Source: Bursaphelenchus xylophilus (lineage: Eukaryota; Nematoda; Chromadorea; Rhabditida; Aphelenchoididae). From it: 64,000 nucleotides of DNA. Below are positions 37,467-48,830 of this stretch, piece by piece (position 1 is the first letter of the stretch; each line of letters begins with the position of its first letter). The notes beneath the pieces are model-generated. The model saw nothing but the letters and a program-made list of their open reading frames with translations, did no database searches and was not told the origin of the DNA. The translations under genes and the position numbers were made by a program. The DNA lies in NCBI GenBank assembly GCA_904066235.2, contig CAJFCV020000004.1, forward strand, positions 4,092,001 through 4,156,000, written 5' to 3'.

Positions 37467-40400
37467 ATGCCAGAAACCCGCAAGAAATCTGTTTTGGAGC
37501 TAGAGAAAGTGACCCAGATCCTCGAAGAAGGCATTCCCGTCCGTCGAATCAAAAACAACAAAGTCGATGGCATTACTGTACTGGCTGTTGAAGGCGGAGC
37601 TCTCCTAAAATACAAGTCTTTCAACTCGATCGTAAACAAGATCAGATTCAAATGCACGCCCAAACTAAAGTTGGTGGATGTGGAGAATGTCATCGAGCTG
37701 AGAGAGGGCTACAATTCGGACGGTCTTCATGCGGCAGCCAAGCATTTCAAGTTCCAACAGAGGTGTCCGGTAAGGAGAAGATAATTTTTGATCAAAGCAA
37801 GTATAAAATTTATCGGAATGGATTGCATAAATTAGAATACAATGTCAGTCCTAAAAATTTTTGTTTTCAGGAATCAAATTGCTTTTCGATTATCTACAAA
37901 CACCCGAAATTCGTCTGCAAATCCATTGACTTTTGTTGCGATCATGGCGAAAGTAGACAGTTGTGGATAAATGCGTTCAAAACTTTCTTGTGCCAACGAC
38001 CCAAGGACCCAGTGACATTTGACGAGAAACTTTGGCTCTCCAGAAATTTCAAGGAAGCTGACAGAAATAAAAATGGTGAGTTACAGTAACCTACAATATA
38101 ATTTTATGATTAATATAAAATTCCGTTTCATCTAACAGGCAAGAATTTTAGGTGAAATTGCGTTTAGTGAGCTCTGGCGACTTTTGCAACAGCTGAACCT
38201 TCAGATGAGTGAGGAATATGTCAAAGCGTTATATAAGGTAACATAGATGATATAATTAGCATTGTTTGTTAGATTGTTTGTTAATTAGCTATTGTTTGTC
38301 TCGATTTTTTCAGCAAGTCCTTGAATCGAAGCAAAAAAGTAACAAGGCGTTGGATGAGACCGAATTCTTTGAATTATTCCGGATTTTGACCGATTTGCCG
38401 GAGTACCGAAATGCCCTGAGGCAAGCAAATCCAGATGGCGAAGAGAGTCTGAATGCAAAACAGTTGAAGGAATTTTTGAAGAACGAACAAAATGTGAGTA
38501 AAATAGAAGAGTTTCTTATTTTGTTTATTGCTTTTCAGTTTGACGACGTTGACGAGAGCAAAGCCTCAAATATCATCAAAAATTATGAAGTAAGAGAAGA
38601 TACCGAAACGAAAGAGCCGGTCCTGACAATTAATGGTGGGTAAAATAAATTATAAGACCTTTTTGACTGTATTAAGCAATTTTGTCTTGCTTTGACAGGC
38701 CTAGTTATGTTTTTCGACATTACTTTAGCTATTTGCTCATGATTTATACGACTGTTTTAGGATTCCGTCGTCTTTTACAAAGTCGCTATGGCTTCATAAT
38801 GAAACCAGGACACGAAACGATATTCCAAGATATGGATCAGCCATTAAGTCATTACTTTGTCAACTCGAGTCACAACACTTACCTCACTGGTCTTCAAATG
38901 AGAGGAAACGCTACGGTAGAGGGCTATATCAGCGCTTTGAAGAAAGGAGCGAGATTATTAGAGTGTAAGTGGTATTATAAAACATCTTGGGGAGTTTTGG
39001 GTGTCTTGGTGCACTAAAATTATATTGTTTTATCAGATATTATATTAAATTCAAACAATTTTTTAGTAGACATATTTGATGGAGAGCACGGTGAACCTCA
39101 AATCACCCACAAACGGACTCTGATAGCCGCAATTAGTTTGAGGAATGCGGTGAAATGTATTGCCCAATATGCTTTTGAAACTAACCCATACCCAGTGATA
39201 TTAACCTTGGAGAATCATGCTGGCCATGCTCAGCAGAAAGTGATGGCTGACATTTTTGAGGAGGTAAGCCGATAATTTACTATGTTATATTGTGATTGTT
39301 GCAGATTCTCGGCGACAAGCTCTATTTACCCCCAGAAGACGCGGCTTCGAAGCCTCTACCATCACCGAATCAGCTGAAGAATAAAATTTTGTTGAGGGGA
39401 AAAACTGTCCAATCCCCGGTATCCAGTCCTGAAGAAGAAGAGCCAGAGTCACCGGATGAGCAGAAACTTCCAAAATCCCCAATTCATCCATCTGTCGGAC
39501 GGTTAATTGCATTGCCATCAGTAAAATTGTCCAGCAACATCTATGCTGATGTGCAAGATCGTAAGTTTTGGACTTAAAATGCCGTTTGTTGGGTTTAAAG
39601 TTTAAAGATTATGATTCCTTGAATCCTAAATTATGATTTCAGATCCTCTAAATGGTTCTCCTTCCCTCTCCGAGAGCAAAGTCCACACTCTTTTGGAAGC
39701 CGGAGCTCCTCTCGCAACATACACTGCAAAGCGATTTGTCAAGTCCTACCCTAAGGGCATCCGGCAAGACTCCTCGAATATGCATCCAGTAGCCTCATGG
39801 ATCTGTGGAATCCAGTCTGTAGCCATGAATCTGCAAACCACCGGGGAGGAAATGGATTTAGTCACCGGGATGTTCGCCATCAATGGAAAGACTGGATATG
39901 TGTTGAAACCAAAACTCCTTTTAGATGGATTGGATCCAAGGGAGGAAAGTCGGAATAGACCTTACACAGTGCTGAAGTTGGGCATCATTTGCGGTCAATA
40001 TTTGCCCAAGGCAGAGCCTGGCCATGATATTGTAGATCCCTATGTCAGCGTGGAGGTATTCGGAGTGCCGGGTGATGAGTGTAAGGCCAAGACAAGAGCT
40101 ATCAGGAATAATGGTAAGTCCTTGTGTGATGGAGAGGGGTTTTTTAGTGGAACTTATTGTTTTAGGTGATCAAAAACGTCAATAAAATAAATTTTTATGT
40201 TGTTTTTTGCAGGCTTTAACCCAGTTTGGAATGAAAACTTCACCCTGAGAATAAAATGCCCAGAGCTTGCGATTCTCAAATTCACCGTGAAAGACTTTGA
40301 TTCGACCAGTTCAAATGATTTCGTCGGTGAATTTTCGATCCCAATTTCAAGTGTTAGAGCAGGTAAGGAGAAATAATGAGTATTCTAAACAATACTTTAG

Positions 40401-40495
40401 GCTACTCTCACATCCGTTTGAACACCGGCTTTGAACATTCTCCAGATGATGCGGCCTCAATTTTTGTTCGAATCGAATTTGATCAAGAAAAATGA
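37467..40495 (+). CDS. plc-4: Phosphoinositide-specific phospholipase C, delta type
   Basis: Eleven exons, 37467-37769, 37871-38075, 38152-38237, 38314-38493, 38539-38635, 38761-38964, 39067-39263, 39305-39560, 39643-40113, 40213-40362 and 40401-40495, give 747 residues. Order of domains: PH (about 1-145), EF-hands (about 146-285), catalytic X (about 290-440, with NSSHNTYLTG, LLELDIFDGEHGEP, THKRTL, PVILTLEN), an acidic X-Y linker (PEEEEPESPDEQ), Y (about 520-640, YPKGIRQDSSN, GYVLKP) and C2 (VDPYVSVEV, FNPVWNENF, VKDFD). Both catalytic His residues and the acidic calcium ligands are present, so it should hydrolyse PIP2. The layout matches PLC-delta; the symbol follows the C. elegans orthologue by inference. 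AATAAA lies at 40604-40609, and IFT122 starts 324 bases downstream on the same strand. Confidence 0.94.
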
Positions 40496-40818
40496 TGAAA
40501 AGTAGTTGTTTAATTTTTTTTGTTAAGGTTGTTACTAACCCATAATTTGCTCACTAACACGATGACATGTAAATTTGCTATTTTGTGCATGACCTCAGAT
40601 TACAATAAATTGATAATTTTAATTTAGAAACAAGTATATTAGGGTGACTGAAAAAATCCTGATCGAAATATTTGAATATTGATATCGAAAAGTTAATTTT
40701 CAACCCCGTACAGTATTCACAAACCAAATGCAAAACCCCAACTTTCTTCGTTGGCATGACGACAGAACGCCGAAAATAAAATCTCTGGTTCCGAAAATAA
40801 GCCGAAGCCCTAGGAAGA

Positions 40819-43800
40819 ATGGAGCAGGTGATATTGGGGCGTGAGAAGCCCAAGAATGGGAAAGGAAATGTGGGAATGGACTTGCCGATCGTCCACACCG
40901 AAGGAATGCGGCCGATTCTCAACTGGGTCGACAAAATCAGCGATGACGAGGAGAATGGCGAGCCGAACGGGTAAGATAAAAGAGTTGACCTCTTTGAGGA
41001 GTTGAATGGTCATTAAAATTTTGAATTTTTGATTTCCTAAGGGCGTTTGACTTCAAAATTAAAAAGAATTTTGATTTGGAAGAGTCCAACTTTGTGGTTA
41101 TAAATTTTTTTCTTTTTTATTATTTATAAGACATCACTTTTCGAGCAGAAAAATAAAATATTGGACTTTGACGAATCCATAAATCCAGCGATGATTTGTT
41201 TCGTGATTCCCAGACGGTGCGGGAACAGACCTTTTGACCGTTTCCATCCGTAACTCATCCAAATCTGAGGAAGTTGTTGCTCTGTCGTTGTTCCCGATCC
41301 AGAGTGTCTAGGCTGGATCGTTTCCCGAACCTCAAAAAGTTGTTGCTCATGGCCGAGGGGTCGGGTCGTTTGCCGAACCTCAGGAAGTTGGGTTCGGTGG
41401 CGTCGAGGCGGAACTCGGTGGCTCGTTTCCCGAAGCGCAAGAAGTTTGGATCCGCGCCCGATTTCCCTGAAACTTGTCCGTTGCTAGTCCGGCGCTCCGA
41501 CTCACCGAAACGCAGGAAATTGGCGCCGGCCGCGTTGGGGGCGGGAGCTGCGCGTTTGCCGAACCGCAAAAAGTTGGGCTCACTTCCTTTTTTGCCGAAC
41601 TCTCCTGTAAATTTGGAATCTCCTGTAAAGCTCCCATATATTGGGATGTAGGAATCTGTTGTCGAAGAAAATTTTTTCGACTTTTATATATTTTTTTTTT
41701 AATTCAAAGTCGCGTTTTACGGATACCAAACAACGGCTTACTTTTCTGTGGTTTTGCGTGCTGAACTTCTTCCATGAGCTCGTTGATCAGAGCCTGGTCC
41801 ATAACATCCAACTGACTGTAGAATCTGCAAAAAGCGCCTGTTCCCGAACATCCTTCCACTCCAATCTAAAATGGGGCCTTTGTATTTCACACCATCCCCG
41901 CAAAACACCCACAGTTCAGTTGTCGCAACTTACTTTCACATAGATTACTGTAAGAATCCCAAGAAGGACCCCTGCACCGTGCGGCGTCATCTTCCAAATG
42001 GCTTTGGAGGGGGATGAGCAAGTCTTTGAAATAGCGCCCCTCTTTTCTTAAATACCACTTATCGCCGCTAACCAAATTAAAGGCCAAGATTTGGACTAAT
42101 TACATAAATTTCGGCAGCTGAGCCAATTTTTATTCATATCGTGGCCTGGTATCTGTACAAGAATGGTTACGTCATCAACTCTTGTGCAGACGATGATATC
42201 ATCAGCACATGTTCTTTTGTTGTACATTTTGCAAATTTGATGATGTTTTAGATGCCGGATCGGGATCTATGCGTTGGTCTTCAAGCCCGATGGAACCCAG
42301 CTGTTGGCCGCCGCCGACAATCGGGTACTTGTTTATGATCCCAATGATGGGACTCTGGTGACGTCATTGAAAGGTAATTGCACTTTAGGCACTAAATTGA
42401 TTTAGTTTTTTTGGAAATTGAAATAGCCCCAATTTAAAATTTTTCAAGAGATCTTTCATCTATGATCCCTCATACTGTGCGAACCGCGCGTACCAGTCGA
42501 AAGCGTATTTTACAACCTCTTTTTCAGGTCACAAAGACCTCGTTTATTGCCTTGCTTTCTCCTTTAATGGTGAGAAATTTGCCTCGGGCTCTTTGGACAA
42601 GACTGTTATTGTATGGAATGATCAACACGAAGGATTACTCAAATATACGTATGTTTTTCTACTATTTTTTTTTTAATTTGCTGGTCTATTTATAATACTA
42701 TTTTAATTTCAGTCACAACGATTCCATCCAATCGTTGGCCTTCAGTCCCGTGGCCATGACCTTGTTGAGCTGTGCTGTCACGGATTTTGGGATTTGGAAT
42801 CAAAATGATAAGAATGTCAGCAAGCAGAGAGTCAACGTCAAATGCACTTGTTGTGCATGGAGTTCTGATGGACAGTACTACGCAATTGGCTTCACGGATG
42901 GAACAGTTTCGATTCGATCTATAACTGCGGCTACTGTAAGATCGAAAAAAATTTGATTACATAATTGTGATGGGTATTTTCAGACAGCCGAAGAGGCAAA
43001 TAAAATTGAGCGAAGATCCGGTGAGCCAATCTGGGATCTGAGTTTCGGATTAACCAGACAAAATAATCATTCTTCTGAGATGCTGGCAGTAGTCGATTGG
43101 AATCAAAGTGTTGGATTTTACAGTTTTGATGGAAGAGCCGTGAGTCAAATTTTGGCCTGAAGAATTATCGTATTTTAATCTGATATGCATAGACAATCAT
43201 CAAAAATTATTTTGACATTTTAGACTCATCGAGGAGACAAGATCCTTGCTTATGACGCTACCCTCGTTGAATACTTTAACAACGGACAGTTCCTTCTTCT
43301 CGGTGGTTCAAACCACGCCATCTCCATTCATACTCGCGATGGCAATGAATTGGGAACTCTCGCTCAAGCGGATTCTTGGATTTGGACAGCAAAAGCGCGC
43401 CCAAATCAACCGGCCAACAATGTAAATATTGTCATGGCTTGTACGGATGGAACGCTAGCAAGCTACACGTTGATGTTCAGCACTGTGCACTCATTACACA
43501 AGGATCTGTATGCCTACAGAGACATGCTGACAGATATTGTTGTTCAGCATCTGGGGCGGCAAAGAAGTATCCGAATTCGATGCAATAGTTTGGTAAGAAA
43601 AGTTGCGATCTACCACAATCGCCTGGCCGTGCAACTGAGTGACAAAATCCTGATTTATCGGCAAAGTTCGGGAGAGAAGGAAGGCGAACAAGTGGAATAT
43701 AAATTAATGGACCGAATCAATCGAAACCTCGAGTGTTCGTTGTTGGTGGTCACGGCACATCATTTGATACTATGTCAGGACAAGAGATTGCAATGTATTG

Positions 43801-46800
43801 ATCACAAAGGGCAGAAGCAGAGAGAATGGACGATGGAATCGATGATCAGATACATCAAGGTTGTTGGAGGACCTCCAGGCAGAGAGGCGATTCTTTTGGG
43901 ATTGAGGAATGGCGTGGTAAGAGAGTTTAAAGTTTGCTTTTCAGATGATCGACACATTTCTTATTTGAGCTCACATTTTCCAGGTGAACAAGATTTTTGT
44001 CGACAACCCATTCCCGGTCGAAGTTGTTCGTCTTCGTCATCCAATCCGATGTCTTGATGTCTCATTATCGAAACGAAAATTGGCTGTTGTCGATGAGAAC
44101 AATGTGTGTATGCTCTTTGATACTATAAGCAAGGAATTAATCTCGCAAGAGCCTAATGTGACAAGTGTTGCGTTCAACTCGGAGAATGAGGATCTTTTGT
44201 GCTATTCGGGCCAAAACTGTTTGTTTGTCAAGGCCAAGAACTTCACTCCTTATCAACAACGAATTGACGTGAGTTGGGCTTTCTATAAATTTTATTTTTT
44301 ACAAGTTATGTTCGGAAGATGGCTCAAGTTTTCACTTGGCATTTCAGGGATTTGTCGTGGGATTTACTGGCCGACGTTTCCACTGTCTCCATTCGTACTC
44401 GATGACTACTAATGAGTTGCCATTGACAAGTCAGCTGCTTCAATATCTTGATGCCAAGGCTTTTGCGTAGGTTGAAGGCCTCTACTTTGGTTAGATCATC
44501 TTTTTTCTATATTGTCATCATTTTCAGAGATGCCTACGAACTCGCCTCCCTTGGAGTTACCGAAAAAGACTGGCAACTTCTTGGAATCGAAGCCTTAGAG
44601 AATATGGAGTTTGAAGTCGCCAAAAAAGCCTTTCATCGCATCAAAGACAGTCGCTCTTTGCTTCTGATCAACGAAGTTGAGGACATGAAAACATGCGGGA
44701 AGTCCATTGAATCCATTCGAGCTCATGTCTACGCCTTCAATCGGCGATTCCGTGAAGCCGCCAGGGTGCTTCAGGACAGTGGAGCTGAACAAAATGCTCT
44801 GGAGATGTTCGCGGACCTCCGAATGTTCGATCAAGCTCAAGAATTCCTTTCTACGGCTTCAAGTGAGACACAAAAATCGCTGCTGAGAAAGAAAGCCGAT
44901 TGGGCGACCGAAGCGAATGATCTAAAACTAGCTGCGGAAATGCTTATGGCCTCAGGGGACTATGACAAAGCCATCAAAATCATGATGCAAAATGAATGGA
45001 CCGACAAGATTTTACAAATGGCCACAAGGTTAGACCGATCGGACGCTAATGTAATCCGTGAAATTGGAAATTATCTGGCCGATAAAGGCGAGTACACAAT
45101 TGCTGCTGGTCTGTTCGGGCAGATTGGAGACATACGATCCATCGCTATGATGCATGTCAAAGCAGAGAATTGGGAGGATGTAAGTTTAAATTTTTGAAAT
45201 ATATGAATGATATTGCCGAATTTTATACCGAAATAAGTTTATTAGTTCTCACAAGATAACAATTTTAGTTAAAACGTCCCAAAAAAGAGAAATACCTATG
45301 TACATAACGGTCTTAACTAACGTACCTAGACTATGAAATTTTCCTAATATTTCCAAACTTTTTAACTTCTAGAACATGATAATTTACCCCGTCAGCTAGT
45401 GTTATTAACCTGAAATTACCCATTGCATAAAACATTTTGAATCTACTGGCCTATACACATAACTCTTCCTATACACTACCTTATTGTAAGCCCATTCTAC
45501 TCTACACTTTTAAACCAAATTAACCCCTTAATTTTGTACCTAATCCATGTTTAATAAACGAGCTCCTGCCGGCCCCAAGGCTTCCAACAGCCGATTTCTC
45601 CGTGCCACAAACGCGGGATCCCTTTCTGGCGCCTCCATGTACCACTCCTGTTCTTCATCCCAGTCCGAGGGTGGTGGTGTTCTCTTGAATCCGCCGCGCA
45701 GCGCCACATCGTGCGTCTTGTCCTCGTCCCATTCACTGTCCTCACTCTCCCATTCTTCTTGATCTTCATATTCTCCATATTCTTCTTCGTATTCTTCGTA
45801 TTCCTCCTCGTATTCTTCATATTCTTCCTCATATTCTTCCTGACTTTCTTCTTCCATTTCTTCCTCATCTTCTGCATCATATCCCTCTTCCAACCCTGGG
45901 CTACCCTTCCCCTGGCCCAGGTCTTGGCCAACTTCCACTTTTTGGTGGTCGTCAAGGCCGGTTTTGTTCCCCGGGTCATCAAAAAACCCACTATCTAGCC
46001 CCAAATCCCCAAAAGATGTTTCTAAATCAAAGTCGGACCATAGCTCCCTCTCAGCAGAGTCAGTTTCCCTATCGCCCGAACTTACCTTTCCTTGATTAAA
46101 CCCCTGATTCTCTAGACCAGACCCACTAGCTAACCCATTTAGGACCGGTCCCTCTACCTCAAGTCGTTTGGCTTGTCCCAGCCTCCCATAGAGCCCGAAT
46201 TCCAACTCAGAAAACTCTTCTTGCACATCCCCAGAAGTCCTTCCTTGACTATTCATCTTACCAATGAAGGAAACGGCCTTTCGTGGAGGCGTAAGAAGGT
46301 GTTTTCTTTTAGGAGCGGACATTTTGGGAGACTTGGGCTGAGCCGGAACAGCGGGACTTTCACCTTTGACTTCCTTGACGTTGGTGGAAGCTTCGCTACT
46401 CATGATGTGGGTTGACTCCTGAAGAATGTGGGATTTGTTGTCTTAAGTGGACTAAAAGTAAAAAAAAGCGGAGAAATCACGCAAAATATAAATAACTTAC
46501 AATTATTAAGGAAGAGATTGATACCGGACACTAGCCTCGTTTTGAATAGAATTAGCTAGTGAGACTGGCAGCAAGTGCCATCTTATGCCTTGATTTGACA
46601 GAAATTTTACGTAATTGACTTGTATTTGGAAATTGTGTAACTGAACCAGTGTATTTCTAAAATTACCTCGAGGCACAGGAAATGTTGATTTTTTTCTGGT
46701 GCTAGTCTTACGGAATCATAGATCTTTGTTGGACCATTATGACTATCAAAAATTCGAACCCATAATTCTTCCGAATTCTTCCAATTCTTTTCGAATTTCA

Positions 46801-48179
46801 GGCCTTTGCCGTCGTTGAGCGTCATCCATCTTTGGCGACGGATGTCTACCTGCCGTATGCTAGATGGCTCTCCGAGAAGGACATGTTTGATGAAGCTCAA
46901 ATTGGTGAGAATGTCATGATATATTTTGAAACTCACAATGTTTTTTTAGCGTACGTTAAGGCTGGACATGATCACGAAGCTGTTGAAGTTCTCAAAACAC
47001 TGGATGAGAAGGCGGTGGCCGAGCATCGCTATCTTGATGCCTCTTATTATTTTAGGCTGATGGGGAAGAATTACATTGAGATGACTTCAAAGGAAGCGGG
47101 ATTAAAGAAGAAAATTGAAGAATGTTTGCTCAAAGCTGACCTGTATTATGTCTACAACTCGGTTTACAAATATGTGGTAAGCTTTAACAGACTTTATCAA
47201 GCTTTTTTCTGATTTAGTTGACTTTATTCTTCTTCCAGATTGAGCCATTCACCGAGAAAACCTTTGATGTCTTGTGTAATATGGCCCGGTATCTGCTGTT
47301 ATCCCCGAAAATGCCTGGAATTTCCCAAGTCAACATCCTTTACACCTTGATCAAATTGAGTGTGCGGAATGAGAATTACAAAACAGCCAGAGAAGCGCTT
47401 GGCCAGTTGAGAATCTACCGAATTCCAGCGAGATTTCAGAATTCCATTGACATGTGGTCCATGGAGGTCAAATCGAAGCCATATTCGGATTCTGACGAGT
47501 TCATGCCAATGTGTTATAGGTGGGAACAATACGTGGAGAAATTTGCATTTTCTTTGTGGTATAAAGATTACGGTAATTTTTAGTTGTGGAACGAGTAATC
47601 CAATCCTTGCCGGACATCTTTGCACTCATTGCAATGCTCCATTCGTCTACTCGTTCCTTACTTTTGGTAAGCAATCAATTTTGTAAACCGCTAAACAATA
47701 TTTCGAATCATTTTACATTGTTTTAGAAGTACTCCCAGTTCTAGAATTCGAGATTTCCTCGGATTTGTCGATCAGCGAAGCCAAAGATCTTCTCAAAACT
47801 GAATCCCCGATTGATGAAGGTGATCAATACGTGAATGGCCTGCTGTCGGAATACCGTTCTCGCAACAAATCTGGCCTTCTTCAATTGGGACGACAAGACC
47901 TCATAAACTTGGCGTCAAATCTCACATTTGTGGCCGAATTTCCTGACCCAATTGGATGTAAATTTTATTTGAAGGTTATCCCTGAGATTCCAATATCTCA
48001 ATGCGACGAGTGCAAGAAGGTAAGATGGCACAAAACTTACTTTAAACGAAAATTTACAGCTCTTCCATGGAGATGATTATCAAATGGCAGTCCTCCAATC
48101 AGGAACTTGCCCCGTATGCAGATGTAAAGTTCATCTGTATGAGCCAGAATACGATGAAGATGATACGGAGACAAGTTAG
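40819..48179 (+). CDS. daf-10: Intraflagellar transport protein IFT122 (DAF-10), with two nested genes
   Basis: Fifteen exons: 40819-40970, 42252-42373, 42528-42648, 42713-42935, 42984-43139, 43224-43916, 43984-44268, 44348-44466, 44528-45179, 46802-46904, 46950-47176, 47239-47519, 47584-47666, 47727-48019 and 48060-48179. They give 1209 residues from ATG 40819, or 1180 from ATG 40906, which better matches the family start ([10 protein letters not shown]). The N-terminal half has WD40 repeats ([51 protein letters not shown]), then [19 protein letters not shown] and KLAVVDENN. The C-terminal half is TPR-like, ending in two Cys pairs sets (CYRCGTSNP, CTHCN; CDECKK, CPVCRC). IFT122 is an IFT-A subunit for retrograde ciliary transport, in nematodes in sensory neurons. 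Introns 1 (1.3 kb) and 9 (1.6 kb) are far longer than the rest and hold antisense genes. Confidence 0.96.
41255..41990 (-). CDS. flp-1: FMRFamide-like neuropeptide precursor FLP-1, nested in IFT122 intron 1
   Basis: Three exons, 41990-41934, 41865-41742 and 41604-41255 (or 41622-41255), give 176 or 182 residues. A signal peptide starts [18 protein letters not shown] Cys-containing spacer ([19 protein letters not shown]) resembles the spacer of C. elegans FLP-1. Six NFLRFG peptides follow: [42 protein letters not shown] and a last SNNFLRFG directly before the stop. Most are bounded by Lys-Arg, but the second is followed by ESERR. The spacer before the last peptide ([12 protein letters not shown]) matches the C. 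elegans arrangement. The Gly residues serve for amidation. The exon 3 acceptor is duplicated 18 bases apart in the same phase, allowing two isoforms. Confidence 0.95.
45540..46403 (-). CDS. Acidic intronless protein nested in IFT122 intron 9
   Basis: A single open frame of 287 residues runs antisense inside the long intron 9 of IFT122. The N-terminus is Pro/Lys/Ser-rich ([18 protein letters not shown]) and could hold a nuclear localisation signal. Residues about 175-225 are a Glu/Tyr repeat ([14 protein letters not shown]). The C-terminus ([19 protein letters not shown]) is the only part that looks like an ordered motif. No homologous family is recognised. The frame being open for 864 bases in an intron and the well-defined ATG after an acceptor-like TTCTTCAG support a real gene, perhaps a retrocopy since it lacks introns. 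Confidence 0.65.
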   Translation of the reverse strand: MSSEASTNVKEVKGESPAVPAQPKSPKMSAPKRKHLLTPPRKAVSFIGKMNSQGRTSGDVQEEFSELEFGLYGRLGQAKRLEVEGPVLNGLASGSGLENQGFNQGKVSSGDRETDSAERELWSDFDLETSFGDLGLDSGFFDDPGNKTGLDDHQKVEVGQDLGQGKGSPGLEEGYDAEDEEEMEEESQEEYEEEYEEYEEEYEEYEEEYGEYEDQEEWESEDSEWDEDKTHDVALRGGFKRTPPPSDWDEEQEWYMEAPERDPAFVARRNRLLEALGPAGARLLNMD

Positions 48180-48523
48180 GCGCAAAGGATGTACAATTTG
48201 TAGAAAACGTTACACAACTCTAATTTTTAGTCTAAAATTTGAAACGGATGCAGTTTTAACGGGTTTAATAAATCTGGAATATCGTCAGCGTGACAAGCCC
48301 CGCTGACGCGGGCCTTGACGCCGCTGTGCGCGCAAAGGTTGCCCAACGTGAAGTTGACTTGATCGCATGCACTACAGTTGATCGTCCAGGCCACGCTTCG
48401 CGTGGCCAACAACGCGCTGACGCGCGTTATACTGCCTCAAGCCCGGCACTTCTGTTAGCTAAATGCCGCGCGCCAGCGCTACCTTTTTTTAACTTTGACC
48501 AATCAACTGTTCTTAGGACATTG

Positions 48524-48830
48524 CCTCGGCCTCCGGCCTCGGCACAGTGCGCTACAGCACTCTACAGCAACATTCAGAAGGTTCCGTAACCCACGGCGGC
48601 CTTCGGCCGCCGAAGCTTCCAAAAAAAGTCGGTTTGGCTCGGCCTTCGGCCTCGCAAAATCATTTTTTTTGTCTTACTCCATCGTTATTGAACTTTACCT
48701 CGGCCTTCGGCCTCGGCACAGTGCGCTGCAGCACTCTACAACAATATGCAGTAGGTTCCGTGACCGACGGCGGCCTTCGGCCGCCGAAGCTTCCAAAAAA
48801 AAGTCAGTTTGGCTCGGCCTTCGGCCTCGC
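48524..48830. repeat. GC-rich direct repeat (two copies) made of CTTCGG hairpins
   Basis: Copy 1 (48524-48655) and copy 2 (48698-48830) share CCTCGGCCTYCGGCCTCGG, CACAGTGCGCTRCAGCACTC, GGTTCCGTRACC and CGGCGGCCTTCGGCCGCCG, followed by GAAGCTTCC-A(n)-GTC and another GGCCTTCGGCC. They are about 174 bases apart and roughly 90% identical by eye. CGGCGGCCTTCGGCCGCCG is a perfect palindrome around TTC. No coding function is supported. Confidence 0.85.

Noticed and set aside
45547..46415. Plus-strand frames opposite the acidic nested gene, one very Phe/Ile/Leu-rich
   Set aside because: They are antisense readings of the Glu-rich repeat; the minus frame is longer, continuous and has a sensible start.
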